Of a stretch of DNA of 64,000 bases, positions 18,422 to 29,641 are shown in pieces. Origin of the DNA: JAXLYE01 sp046351595. Lineage in GTDB: Bacteria; Myxococcota_A; Polyangia; Palsa-1104; JAEUJZ01. Every line of letters starts with the position of its first letter. Within the stretch, counting starts at the first letter, position 1. The position numbers and the translations under genes were made by a program. The stretch lies in assembly GCA_046351595.1 (NCBI GenBank), contig JAXLYE010000004.1, forward strand, positions 620,001-684,000. The letters run 5' to 3'. The notes below the pieces were generated by a model. That model was not told the DNA's origin and did no database searches. It saw only the letters and a list, made by a program, of their open reading frames with translations.

Positions 18422-19879
18422 ATGACCAGCAAGCCCGCCTCCTCGCGCGCCCCGCTCGACGCGGACTTCGAGGAAGACACCCTGCTGCCGCCGCCGGCGC
18501 CCGGGCTGCTGCCGCCGACCGCCGATCACGGCTTCGACCCGCCGACGCTGCCGGGGCTGGGGTCGAAGGCGGTGGCGCGGGCGGAGGCCGATGAGGCCGC
18601 GGTCCCGGTGCCGACGCACGACGTGCCGCTGTCGTGGCCGTCGGGAGCGCCGACGGACGGAGCGGCGGACGGCGCCGCGGTCGCGGATCCCGCCGACGAC
18701 GGCGTGGCCCCGGTGGCGATCCCCGAGCGCTTCGAGCGGACGCTGCGCATGCCGCTGCTGCCCCCGCTCGTCCGTGCCGCCGCCGCCCCGGCGCAGCCCA
18801 AGGAGTCGGGCGCAGCGATCGCGCTGCCGCCGCCGCCCGAGGTCGTGCTGTCGGTGACGCCCGCGGTACCGAACGAAGTGGCGCGCGAGGCGACCCGGCC
18901 GATGCTGCTCAGCCCGAAGCTGAGCGCGGCCGAGGAGACGCTGCCGCCGCTGCCGCCGGTCCCGGCGCGCGAGACGGTGCTCTCGCACATTGGCTACGCC
19001 GCCACCGTCCTGCGCAGCCTGTACCGTCGACGCCAGCTCACCCGCAAGCTCCACGGCGAGATCGGCGACCTGCTGCGCGAGTACGAGCGCGGCCTGGTCC
19101 AGCTCGGGCAGCGCGCGTTCGCCGACTCGCTGGACCCGCTGACCGCGGACCCGCGCCTCCACGGCGACTGGGAGGACGCGCCGGTCGCCGCCGCGCCGCC
19201 GCGGCCGACCGAGACGGTGCTGCGCCGGGACGCCGAGCGGGCGGCGGCGCGCTACCAGGCCCTGGCGCAGAAGGAGCTGTCGGGACGCGAGCAGCGCGCG
19301 GCCGGGCTCGCATCCGAGCTCCGCTCGCACAGCAAGCGGCGACGGCAGATCCGCGCCAGCCACCTCGCCCTGCAGGCGCGGGCGCGGGGCCTGCCGGGCG
19401 TGCACCCGCTGGCGCAGCAGCTCCGCCAGGCCGAGTCCGAGCTCGCGGCGATCGAAGGCGCACTCGGCGTGCTGGCGCAGCGGCTCGGTGCGGAGCGGGC
19501 CGAGGTGCAGCTGCGGCGACGGGCCCAGCGCCACAGCCTGGGGCCGCGCCTGCCGCTGGCCTTGAGCTCACGGCTGTGCGCGCTGAGCGGCCAGGCCCCG
19601 CACCTGCTCGTGCTCGGCGCCATCGTCGCCAACATGCGCCCAGGGACGTCGGCGTCGGCGTCGGCGTCGGGCGAGCGTGGCGAGGTCTACGGCCGTCTCT
19701 ACGGCCAGCTCGAGCGCATACAGGCCGAGCTCGCCTCGCGCTACGGGCTGGTGGCAAAGCTCGACAGCGATCTGCTGACGTACGATCAAGAGGCGGTGCG
19801 ACGGACCGTGGGGGCGGCGGTGCTGGTGCTGGCGGCGCTGGTGGCGCTCCTGGCCGCCATCTGGGTGCTCAAGACCTGA
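18422..19879 (+). CDS. Tail-anchored coiled-coil protein, unknown function
   Basis: A 485-aa protein starting at MTSKPASSRAPLDADF behind AAGGAG. Residues 1 to about 185 are Pro/Ala/acidic and probably disordered. About 190-420 is helical and charged (LYRRRQLTRKLHGEIGDLLREYERGLVQLGQRAF; AARYQALAQKELSGREQRAAGLASELRSHSKRRR) with coiled-coil character. One C-terminal membrane helix, AAVLVLAALVALLAAIWVL, ends at the last residues. The domain order suggests a tail-anchored cytoplasmic protein. It faces another coiled-coil membrane protein across a 62-bp gap. No family recognised. Confidence 0.7.
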   Translation: MTSKPASSRAPLDADFEEDTLLPPPAPGLLPPTADHGFDPPTLPGLGSKAVARAEADEAAVPVPTHDVPLSWPSGAPTDGAADGAAVADPADDGVAPVAIPERFERTLRMPLLPPLVRAAAAPAQPKESGAAIALPPPPEVVLSVTPAVPNEVAREATRPMLLSPKLSAAEETLPPLPPVPARETVLSHIGYAATVLRSLYRRRQLTRKLHGEIGDLLREYERGLVQLGQRAFADSLDPLTADPRLHGDWEDAPVAAAPPRPTETVLRRDAERAAARYQALAQKELSGREQRAAGLASELRSHSKRRRQIRASHLALQARARGLPGVHPLAQQLRQAESELAAIEGALGVLAQRLGAERAEVQLRRRAQRHSLGPRLPLALSSRLCALSGQAPHLLVLGAIVANMRPGTSASASASGERGEVYGRLYGQLERIQAELASRYGLVAKLDSDLLTYDQEAVRRTVGAAVLVLAALVALLAAIWVLKT

Positions 19880-19941
19880 GGGGCCAGGCTAAAGCGCCGG
19901 GCTGAGGCGCCGGGCCGAGGCCCCAGACGGAATCGCCGGGC

Positions 19942-21057
19942 TCAGGCCGGCAGCTCGGCGAGGACCTCGGACGCGGTGTCGAGCTCCTGGCCGGCCTGGG
20001 TCAGCTCGTCGACGACGCCGCGCAGCTCCTCACCGAGCTTGCTCGCTCCGACGGAGCGGTGGCGCAGCGCGGCGAGGCGCAGCCGATCCAGCGTCGCGAC
20101 CTGGTGGTGCAGTCGGGCGACGGCGCGCTCGCGGCCCTTCTCGATCTCGCCCAGGTAGCTCAGCTGCTCGCGCAGGGCGCTGGTGGCACGCTCGTACTCG
20201 CTGCGGACGCTCTCGTCGGTGGCGGCGTCGCGGCGGGCGGTGAGCTCGGTCAGCCGCTGCTCGAGCTGGCCCTTGTCGCTGCGGCGCGACTGCGCCTCGA
20301 TGTCCTGCCACTTCTTGCCGAAGCGGGCGATCTTCTTGACCAAGAGCTCCGCGGCGGTGCGGGCCTGCGGGTGCTCCTCGAGGCACTCGGCCGCCTGCTG
20401 GTACGAGGCCGCGGCCTGGGTGACCAGCTTCGAGATCTCGTCCTCGGCGCTCGGCGGCGGCAGCAGCGCGCGCAGCTCCTTGTCCATCGGCTCGAGGTGG
20501 ACCTTGAGGTAGCGGGTGATCGCCGCGCTGCCGGCGACCAGGCCCAGGGCCATGCCGCTCAGCACCGGGGTCGCGGCGCCGGGCAGCTCGAGCAGGAAGT
20601 CCTGCGCACCGAGCGCCCGCGGGATCTGCTGCGCCGCCGCGACGGCCGCAGTGCCGGCGACAAGCGCCAGCGCCGCCTGCCAGCGCGCCGTCAGCCCGAG
20701 CGCCAGGTACAGACCGACGCAGAGGCCCAGCCCGATCGCGCCGCTCAGCGAGCAGCCGGTCGAGACCGCGCAGCGGGCGACGAGGCCGCTGACGAGCGCA
20801 CCGCCCAGCGCCAGGCCCGAGAGCGCGACCGCCCGCCGCCGGCTGCTCGGCAGCACCGCCGCCCCCCCGAGCAGCAGCACCGCCAGCCCGCCGTATGCGA
20901 AGGACCAGGCGCCAGGCATCCCGGTCGGCTCGCCCAGCACCGCGGCCGAGCCGGCCCAGGCGCTGTGCACCGCCCCGAGCAGCCCGCCGGCCGCCACGCA
21001 TCGCAGCACCGTCCACTGAAAGCCCACGTGGTTCTCGATCGCCAAGCTTCGCTTCAT
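19942..21057 (-). CDS. Polytopic membrane protein with C-terminal coiled coil
   Basis: A 371-aa protein starting at MKRSLAIENHVGFQW. Residues 15-190 hold about six hydrophobic segments (for example SFAYGGLAVLLLGGAAVL and GAIGLGLCVGLYLALGL). From about 200 onward the protein is charged and helical (AAECLEEHPQARTAAELLVKKIARFGKKWQDIEAQSRR; QLEQRLTELTARRDAATDESVRSEYERATSALREQL), consistent with a cytoplasmic coiled coil. The design mirrors the neighbour at 18422 (coiled coil plus membrane anchor). The frame stays open to 21726, but that extension has no coding support. Function unknown. Confidence 0.72.
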   Translation of the reverse strand: MKRSLAIENHVGFQWTVLRCVAAGGLLGAVHSAWAGSAAVLGEPTGMPGAWSFAYGGLAVLLLGGAAVLPSSRRRAVALSGLALGGALVSGLVARCAVSTGCSLSGAIGLGLCVGLYLALGLTARWQAALALVAGTAAVAAAQQIPRALGAQDFLLELPGAATPVLSGMALGLVAGSAAITRYLKVHLEPMDKELRALLPPPSAEDEISKLVTQAAASYQQAAECLEEHPQARTAAELLVKKIARFGKKWQDIEAQSRRSDKGQLEQRLTELTARRDAATDESVRSEYERATSALREQLSYLGEIEKGRERAVARLHHQVATLDRLRLAALRHRSVGASKLGEELRGVVDELTQAGQELDTASEVLAELPA

Positions 21058-21403
21058 GCTGCGATCAACGCATATTCCCGGCGGCTGGTCTAGCGACGCA
21101 GGGCCGCGCAGAAAGCCGTGTCTCGTCGAGGATCTGGCGAGGAGCTGGCGCGGCGCGGGCTCGCAAGGGCCCCCGATCGGGCCGGTCACCCGGGCGGCCG
21201 GCTCGCTGGCCGTTTGTCGCAGGCCGGGGGCCGGTGCTACGGTACCCACCCGATCGGCCTGCCCGCTCAACTGCCCAATCACCGCCACCTGCTGCTGAAA
21301 AGCCGAGTCCGGTTTTGGTCCGGCCAATCCAAAACAAACCCGCCGCTCCCGGGCGCGCACGCGGACACCTGCTAGAAAAACTTGTCGAACCTGGCGACCT
21401 ACC
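21058..21403. other. Divergent intergenic region, 346 bp
   Basis: No gene is supported here. It separates the membrane/coiled-coil gene from the homocysteine methyltransferase gene. A possible plus-strand promoter is TTGTCG at 21224 with TACGGT at 21248 (18-bp spacing), but both hexamers are imperfect. The last 70 bp before the ATG are relatively A-rich. Confidence 0.5.
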
Positions 21404-22405
21404 ATGCCCACCTCTGCTGCCAAGGACCCACAGGACGCTCGCGCGCGCCGCGCCGCCTTCTGCGCCGCGCTGCGACGCGCTGATCCGCCCCTCCTGTGGG
21501 ACGGCGGGCTAGGGACCGCGCTGGTCGCGCGCGGCCTTGACCTCGCGAGCGAGCCCCCAGAGGCGTGGCTGCTGGCGCGCCCCGACGAGGTGTGGTCCGT
21601 CCATGCCGAGTTCGCGGCGGCCGGCGTCGACGTGCTGCAGACCGACAGCTTCGGCCTGGTGCGGCTGCACCACGGCGGCTGGCCCGGTGCGCTGGGCCCG
21701 ATGCCGCCGCTGCAGACGCTGCTCACCGCGTCGGTGGCGCTGGCCGGCGCGGCTGCGTCCGCTGCGCCCTCCGGGTCCGGTGGCGGGCGGGCCAGCGCCC
21801 CTCCTTATGTAGTGATCAGCCTGGGCCCGGCTGCGAACCGGGGCCTGGAGCCGGCGCGGCTGACCGCGACGTACGCCGAGCTCGCCGCCGCCGCCGAGTC
21901 GCTGGGCGCGACCGCCCTGCACCTGGAGACCCAGCTCGAGCCGAGCGAGCTGCGGGCGGCGCTGGTCGGCCTCGCCGAGGCCGCCCCCGAGCTGCCGGTC
22001 CTGGTGTCGTTCACGCTCTCGGTCGGGCAGTTCGGGCTCGAGACGCCGCTCGGGGTCCCGCTCGGCCGCATGCTGCAGGAGCTCGAGCGCGCGCCGATCG
22101 ACCCGGTTGCCGTCGGCGTCAACTGCTCGCAGCCGGCGCGTCGGCTGCGCAGCGCGGTCGCGGCGCTGCGGGGGTGGGCCGGGCCCGTGCTGCCGGTCCT
22201 CGCCCAGCCGCAGGTCGGCCAGCCGGCGCCGGACTGCAAGCGCCCGCCCTCGCCCGAGACGCCCGAGCGCTTCGCCCGCGAGCTCACCCAGCTCCTCGAC
22301 GACGGCGCGACGGCGCTCGGCGGCTGCTGCGGCGCCCGCGGTCCGCACCTTCAGGCAGCCAGAGAGGCGATTGCCCTTTTGTTTCCGTCAAGGAGCACGC
22401 TATGA
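21404..22405 (+). CDS. Homocysteine S-methyltransferase family enzyme
   Basis: A 333-aa protein of the Pfam S-methyl_trans fold. Motifs are LLWDGGLGTALVARG at the N terminus, AEFAAAGVDVLQTDSFG, GVNCSQ with zinc-ligand Cys241, and TALGGCCGARGPHLQA with zinc ligands Cys308-Cys309. These three Cys bind Zn, which activates homocysteine thiolate. The methyl donor could be S-methylmethionine, betaine or another compound; the isolated domain without a cobalamin module resembles MmuM/BHMT rather than MetH. It is followed closely by the RlpA-like gene. Confidence 0.88.
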   Translation: MPTSAAKDPQDARARRAAFCAALRRADPPLLWDGGLGTALVARGLDLASEPPEAWLLARPDEVWSVHAEFAAAGVDVLQTDSFGLVRLHHGGWPGALGPMPPLQTLLTASVALAGAAASAAPSGSGGGRASAPPYVVISLGPAANRGLEPARLTATYAELAAAAESLGATALHLETQLEPSELRAALVGLAEAAPELPVLVSFTLSVGQFGLETPLGVPLGRMLQELERAPIDPVAVGVNCSQPARRLRSAVAALRGWAGPVLPVLAQPQVGQPAPDCKRPPSPETPERFARELTQLLDDGATALGGCCGARGPHLQAAREAIALLFPSRSTL

Positions 22406-22433
22406 ATGCTCGGCTCAGCAAAGGAGGCCCACC

Positions 22434-22937
22434 ATGATGACCCTCATGGCAGTCGGACACATCCTGCTGCTCGCCCTCCTTGGGACACCGCATGTCGCCA
22501 CCGAGACGGGACGAGCGGGTGTGTTCGGCACCGCCGGAGACCGGCTGGCCGGAGGCCCGCTCGCCTGCTCGGGGCGACCGCTCGGCGCGCGCGAGCTGGT
22601 CTGCGCGCACCGGACGCTGCCCTGCGGCACGGCGCTGTTGGTGCAGAACGTCCGCACCCAGCGTGTCGTGCCGTGCCTGGTGCTTGACCGCGGTCCCTAT
22701 GGGGCGCTTTTGCCCAACGGGCAGTTTGTGATCAAGAAGAAGAAGAGGCAGCAGGGGACCTGGCGCGCGGTCGTGGACCTGGCGCCGCAGGTGGCGGCGC
22801 TGCTCGGCATCACCGGTGTCGAGCCGGTGCGGCTCTATTACGTGCCGGGCGCGCGCGCGGGATACGGGCGCCGCTCGGCGAACGAGCCCAGCAGGGGCAC
22901 CCGCCGCTCGACCCAGCTGCGGTTCGCGTCGCTGTGA
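22434..22937 (+). CDS. RlpA-like double-psi beta-barrel secreted protein
   Basis: A 167-aa protein with AAGGAGG at 22421-22427 six bases before ATG. The signal peptide is MMTLMAVGHILLLALLGTPHVA. The mature part has the DPBB pattern ACSGRPLGARELVCAHRTLPCGTALLVQNVRTQRVVPCLVLDRGPYG, including the conserved D-R-G-P stretch of RlpA lytic transglycosylases. No SPOR domain is present. Four or more Cys may form disulfides. RlpA proteins cleave peptidoglycan; activity here is inferred from the fold. The C-terminal tail is Arg/Ser-rich. Confidence 0.8.
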   Translation: MMTLMAVGHILLLALLGTPHVATETGRAGVFGTAGDRLAGGPLACSGRPLGARELVCAHRTLPCGTALLVQNVRTQRVVPCLVLDRGPYGALLPNGQFVIKKKKRQQGTWRAVVDLAPQVAALLGITGVEPVRLYYVPGARAGYGRRSANEPSRGTRRSTQLRFASL

Positions 22938-23002
22938 GCCGTCGCCGCCGGCCGCCCCCGCGCTTCGCTCTGCGGCGAGGTGCGGACCTGCCGCAACCAG
23001 AA

Positions 23003-23119
23003 GCGGGATCCGACCCGCGGAGGTGATTACCAGGCGCAGCGAGAGGGGGATTCGACCCGCGGAGGTGAACACCAGGCGCAAGCGAAAGGGAGATTCGATC
23101 TGCGGAGGTGATCACCCGC
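23003..23119. repeat. 42-43-bp tandem repeat, about 2.7 copies
   Basis: The core GATYCGAYCYGCGGAGGTGA recurs at 23007, 23049 and 23092, followed by (A/T)(A/T/C)ACCAGGCGCA in the complete copies. It fills the gap between the RlpA-like and pyrophosphatase genes. It is imperfect and has no unique spacers, so it is not CRISPR-like. Confidence 0.8.
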
Positions 23120-23156
23120 CGTGCGACCCGCCGCGGTGGGCGCCTGCCTGGGGCGG

Positions 23157-23903
23157 CTAGCTCTCGGAGCCGCCGGGTTCGCTGTTCGGCGTGCCGAGGC
23201 CGGGCGAGCTGGCCGACGGCGTGCTTGCGGGGGCGCCGGACGAGGTCGCGCTGGGGGCGCTCGTCGTGCTGGCGCTGGCGGGCTGGGCGCCGTTCGCGGG
23301 GCCGGAGCCCGGTGCGCCGCCGTAGCGCGGCTGACGGTGCGGTCGCGGCGGCAGCGGCGGCAGGCCGTGCTTCTCGCGGTAGCGGGCGATGGCGCGGTGC
23401 ACCATGTCGGCGGCGGCCTCGGGACCGACCCAGCCGCGCACGACCGGGTCCTTGCTGGTGAAGGCCGAGGACATGACGAAGAAGCGCTCGAGCTCCTGCT
23501 GCGCGCGGCGGCCGAGATCGATGAAGTTGCGCAGGTCGTCCTTGCGCGCGGCCTTGACCGGGACCGCGACGAGGCGGTGGTTGGGGCGACCGCGCAGCCC
23601 GCGCTCCTCGACCTGCAGCGCCCCGAGCAGCCGGCACGCGATCACCACGCCGGGGTAGGTCACCGCGTCGACGAGCGCCAGCACGTCCAGCGGGTCGCCG
23701 TCCTGCGCCAGGGTCTGCGGCACGAACCCAAAGTCATATGGATACGTGACGCCGAGCGGCAGGATGCGGCTCAGGCAGAAGCAGCCGAGATCCTCGTCGA
23801 ACTTTATCTTGATGTTGGCGCCGCGCGGCGTCTCGACGACCACGCGCAGGTTGTGCTGCTCGTCGAAGGGCGGCAGGTCGTGAACAAGGTTGATGCTGTG
23901 CAT
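23157..23903 (-). CDS. ppa: Inorganic pyrophosphatase with disordered C-terminal tail
   Basis: A 248-aa family I soluble PPase. VVVETPRGANIKIKFDED begins the fold, YPYDFGFVPQTLAQDGDPLDVLALVD carries the signature with its metal-binding Asp cluster, and ARKDDLRNF supplies later active-site residues. The enzyme hydrolyses PPi to phosphate with Mg. The fold ends near residue 190; the last 55-60 residues are Gly/Pro/Ser/Ala-rich, an extension absent from the usual 170-200-aa enzymes. It is divergent from the HelD-like helicase. Confidence 0.92.
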   Translation of the reverse strand: MHSINLVHDLPPFDEQHNLRVVVETPRGANIKIKFDEDLGCFCLSRILPLGVTYPYDFGFVPQTLAQDGDPLDVLALVDAVTYPGVVIACRLLGALQVEERGLRGRPNHRLVAVPVKAARKDDLRNFIDLGRRAQQELERFFVMSSAFTSKDPVVRGWVGPEAAADMVHRAIARYREKHGLPPLPPRPHRQPRYGGAPGSGPANGAQPASASTTSAPSATSSGAPASTPSASSPGLGTPNSEPGGSES

Positions 23904-24146
23904 GGTCAGACGCTCGCAGGAGCGCACTGTAGCACGGGCTCTTGCGCGTCGACGTGCTGCGCAGCGCGGACGTGCGCTGCCTGGCCGCAGAGCAGGGGAC
24001 CCCCGATGGCTCTGCGTGGGACTCAAAGACGACCTCGGCGATTTTTCCGGGTGACCATCATGAAGGTGCCGGCGCCGGGCTCGTGCAGCGCGCACGCTCG
24101 CGTGCCGATTGATGAAGGCGGAGGCCAAAGGCATACTGGCGCCCCC

Positions 24147-26798
<2,652 letters not shown>

Positions 26799-27157
26799 GC
26801 CGCGGCGCAGCGGCTGCCGTCCGCTGCCCGCTCCCTCCCAATTCCCTCCACCTTGCGCGCGCTGCGCGGCGCGACTCCGGAATCCGGGGCTCTGGGAATG
26901 TCTTAGGGAATGTCTGCAGGGCATGCAGACCCTTAGGAGAGTCCTTAAGGGGATCCGCCCGATAGGCTCCCTCCACTAGCCACTATCCGACGGAGAATCG
27001 CCGATGCCGGCGGCCGCCGAGCGGACGGAATCCCTCGTCCATTCCGGCGCATCCTCCCCATTCGTTTCCTTGCGGGTACGGACCTGCGAACCATACTTCT
27101 GATATCGCGACGGGCGCCGCCGGCGTCCCGGAATGTGGTGTTGGTGAGAGGTGGAGT
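26799..27157. other. Intergenic region with hairpin and short direct repeats
   Basis: 359 bp without a gene. GTCTGCA (26912-26918) and TGCAGAC (26924-26930) form a perfect 7-bp stem with a 5-nt loop. GGAATGTCT occurs twice, 13 bp apart (26895 and 26908), and CCTTAAGG is at 26943. These could be a terminator of the helicase gene or operator sequence for the following membrane operon. There is no U-run after the stem. Confidence 0.5.
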
Positions 27158-28621
27158 ATGGCGATCATCTCGGCAATCTTCTCTCTGCTCAGCAGGAAGC
27201 TCGGCGACCTGCTGCAGGCGCTGTTCGGCTGGTCCATCACCGGCCTGTTCGGCCGCCTGCCGTCGAAGAAGCAGACCGCGCTGTCGCTGGCGCTGATCCT
27301 GTCGATCCTGTGGCCGCTCCTGGTCGTGGGCTGCTTCCTTCCCAAGGTCGCGGCGTGGGCGGTGGCGTTCTTGCCGCTGCAGCAGTGGCTCGGCAAGGGG
27401 CTTTTGCGCGGGCTGTGGATCACGCTGGCCCTCGTGTCGCCCCTGCTGGTGGGGGTCATCGTGTCGTGGGTGGCGCCGTCGCGGAAGCAGAAGGGCGGCG
27501 TCCTGCGCACGATCCTGTCGGGGTTCCCCCTGACCGTGGGCCTGTTCCTGTCCTTCCTGCTGACCTTCTTCGTCGTGCCGGTGCTGAAGCTCGTGGCCAT
27601 GGCGCGGCGCTGGGAGGACGAGCACGTGTACCTCCAGGTCAAGGAGGACGCCTACGCCGATGTCCTCTCGGAGCTGAAGCAGGCGTGTGAGAAGGCCGGG
27701 GTCACGGTGCACAGCCTGCCGGTGCCCAAGGTCATGCAGGCGCCGCTGCGGGTGCTGCGGTGGTTCGCACGCAGCGGCATCGAGCCGCTGGTCGCCAGCG
27801 AGCCGCGCATGCTGAAGGGCGAGGGCATCGAGCTCTTCCTGTACCCCGCGGATCTGCTCATCCGCGGCACGACGGAGCGCACGCGCCGGGTCCGCGCCGC
27901 GATGGTGCGCGAGATGATGCCGGCGCCGGCGTACCTGACCCAGGATCCCAAGGCGCAGCACCTCGAGGATCTCATGAACGGCGCCTGGGGCATGCTGGCG
28001 CGCCACCAGTCGCTCGACGAGGTGAAGGACGCGGCGCAGGAGCGCGTCCGCGAGCTCGGCAAGGGGCTGGACGAAGCGGACATTCCCTATGACGACTGGG
28101 TGCTCCTGTACAGCGAGCGGCTGCGCCTGCAGCGCGCCGTCGGCGAGGAGCCCGACCTGAAAGACCTGCAAGACCTGCACGGCTTGCAAGACCTGAACAG
28201 AGCGAACCGGCTCGCGCCGGTAGCGGAGGAGGGAGCCATGGCAGCCATTGATCCGGATCCGAACGTCTCGACCGTGGCCCTGGTGAAAGAGGCGATGGAC
28301 GAGGCGAGGGCGCTCTTGAAGACCGAGATCGCGCTGGCGCGAGACGAGGCGCAGAAGCAGATCGATGCGGTCAAGACGGCGGGCATCGCCATGGGCTCGG
28401 CCGCGGTCGCGGCGATCCTCGGCCTCTCGATGCTGCTGGTCGCGCTGGTGATGGCGGTGTTCCCGCACGCGCTCGCCGCGCTGCTCACCGGCATCATCCT
28501 GCTCGTCGGCGCCGGCGTCTCGGCGCTCATCGGGTACGGGCGGCTCCCCAAGAAGCCGCTGGCCCAGACCCAACAACGCCTTGAGGCGGACGCACAGGTC
28601 CTTAAGGAGCGAATCGCATGA
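27158..28621 (+). CDS. Membrane protein fused in frame to a phage-holin-superfamily (DUF1469-like) domain
   Basis: A 487-aa protein. Residues 1-170 contain about four hydrophobic segments (ALSLALILSILWPLLVVGCF, LWITLALVSPLLVGVIVSW, FPLTVGLFLSFLLTFFVVPVL). Residues 170-350 are soluble and helical. A short repeat LKDLQDLHGLQDLN (about 340-350) links to the C-terminal 125 residues. That part, VKEAMDEARALLKTEIALARDEAQKQIDAVKTAG plus two membrane helices, is typical of the small YqjE/DUF1469 holin-superfamily proteins that are normally separate genes. An internal ATG at 28238 with GGAGGAGGGA upstream could also express the C-terminal part alone. It overlaps the next gene by ATGA. Confidence 0.72.
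   Translation: MAIISAIFSLLSRKLGDLLQALFGWSITGLFGRLPSKKQTALSLALILSILWPLLVVGCFLPKVAAWAVAFLPLQQWLGKGLLRGLWITLALVSPLLVGVIVSWVAPSRKQKGGVLRTILSGFPLTVGLFLSFLLTFFVVPVLKLVAMARRWEDEHVYLQVKEDAYADVLSELKQACEKAGVTVHSLPVPKVMQAPLRVLRWFARSGIEPLVASEPRMLKGEGIELFLYPADLLIRGTTERTRRVRAAMVREMMPAPAYLTQDPKAQHLEDLMNGAWGMLARHQSLDEVKDAAQERVRELGKGLDEADIPYDDWVLLYSERLRLQRAVGEEPDLKDLQDLHGLQDLNRANRLAPVAEEGAMAAIDPDPNVSTVALVKEAMDEARALLKTEIALARDEAQKQIDAVKTAGIAMGSAAVAAILGLSMLLVALVMAVFPHALAALLTGIILLVGAGVSALIGYGRLPKKPLAQTQQRLEADAQVLKERIA
28225..28240 (+). promoter_or_regulatory. Strong internal ribosome binding site and ATG
   Basis: GGAGGAGGGA precedes the in-frame ATG at 28238, which is residue 361 of the 487-aa reading frame. Initiation here would give a 127-aa protein (MAAIDPDPNVSTVALVKEA...) of the usual size for the DUF1469/holin-superfamily family. 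Confidence 0.6.
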
Positions 28622-29103
28622 GCCCGGATAACAACCTCCACAGAGATCGCTTGGAAGCGAATGCCAACGCCCTGCGCTCGCGGCTGGCCCGGACGCTCCA
28701 GTCGCTCGACCGGCGACGCCACGACGTCTTCAACGTCAAGGTGCAGGCGCAGCGCCACCCCGGCTTCCTCGCCGCGGTGGGCGGATCCATGGCGGCCGTG
28801 GCCGTGGGCTCGGGGCTGATCACCTACCTGGTGATCAAGCACCGGAACGCGAACCGGCTGAGCGAGCGTCTGCACGCCGTCACCCGCATCTGGCGGCACC
28901 CGGATCGTGTCGCGCGCAACAAGCCGCACTCGCTGCCGGCCGAGCTCGCGCGCGGCGTGCTGGTCAGCCTGGCCAGCTTCGTCGTGAGCCAGCTCGCCGA
29001 GCGGGCGCTGCTCAAGGCGCTGCCGCAGCTCAGCTCGGACCCGACGCCGCGCCGCGCGACGCCGCCGCCGGTGCCCAGGCCCGTGACGCGCATCGTCTCG
29101 TGA
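28618..29103 (+). CDS. DUF3618-like single-pass membrane protein
   Basis: A 161-aa protein whose ATG overlaps the previous stop (ATGA). The opening DRLEANANALRSRLARTLQSLDRRRHDVFNVK resembles the DUF3618 pattern of a charged helix before a membrane helix (FLAAVGGSMAAVAVGSGLITYLVI). A second hydrophobic region is LARGVLVSLASFVVSQLAERALL. DUF1469- and DUF3618-type genes commonly sit together in proteobacterial envelope-stress loci; function unknown. Confidence 0.65.
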   Translation: MSPDNNLHRDRLEANANALRSRLARTLQSLDRRRHDVFNVKVQAQRHPGFLAAVGGSMAAVAVGSGLITYLVIKHRNANRLSERLHAVTRIWRHPDRVARNKPHSLPAELARGVLVSLASFVVSQLAERALLKALPQLSSDPTPRRATPPPVPRPVTRIVS

Positions 29104-29182
29104 GCCTGTCCGCGACCGGGCGAGCCGGCGCGCGCGGCGGCCGGCATTGACGCCCGCGGCAGCGCGTGCTGCAGTATCTCTG

Positions 29183-29512
29183 ATGCGCGCGTGGCCAAAG
29201 ATCGTGATGCTGGCGATTGTCGCCTGCATCACGCTCGGCCTGCGCCCGCCGTCTCTGCCGTCGCCCTCAGCGGCGCACGACAGCGACGAGCGCGTGACGT
29301 CCAGCCCGGACGCGCCCGCGGCGATCGGCACCTTCCGGCAGGATCGCTCGCCCGAAGGTGCGCGCAAGGCGCCGCTGCTCGCGACCCTGCCGGGCTGCCC
29401 GCGCCTCGAGCGGCCGCGCAGCTTTCGCCACACCCCCGCGCAGCTCGTCCTCCCGCTATTTGCTCCTGCCGTCCGCCCGCGCAGCTCGCGCGGGCCGCCA
29501 GCGCTCGTCTAG
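29183..29512 (+). CDS. Possible small secreted protein
   Basis: A 109-aa frame starting at MRAWPKIVMLAIVACITLGL, which looks like a signal peptide or lipoprotein signal, followed by Pro/Ser/Arg-rich sequence without any recognised domain. No clear ribosome binding site. It lies in line with the surrounding genes. It may be a real small exported protein or a chance frame in GC-rich DNA. Confidence 0.33.
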   Translation: MRAWPKIVMLAIVACITLGLRPPSLPSPSAAHDSDERVTSSPDAPAAIGTFRQDRSPEGARKAPLLATLPGCPRLERPRSFRHTPAQLVLPLFAPAVRPRSSRGPPALV

Positions 29513-29641
29513 AACGCAGCCTCCGTTCCTGTTTTTTCAACCATCGTGCCTGCGCGAGGTCGCGTCGTGCTCCGCATCGGAGCCTGCGCCGCCGCGCGGG
29601 CGGGTCCTCCGTCGAGACGGAGCGATCCGAGGAGACGTTCG

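Noticed and set aside
23003..23119. CRISPR-like array
   Set aside because: The 42-43-bp units are contiguous and imperfect, with no unique spacers and no cas genes nearby.
28238..28621. Prophage holin
   Set aside because: Membership of the phage-holin superfamily here means the chromosomal DUF1469/YqjE type. No lysis, capsid or integrase genes are present.
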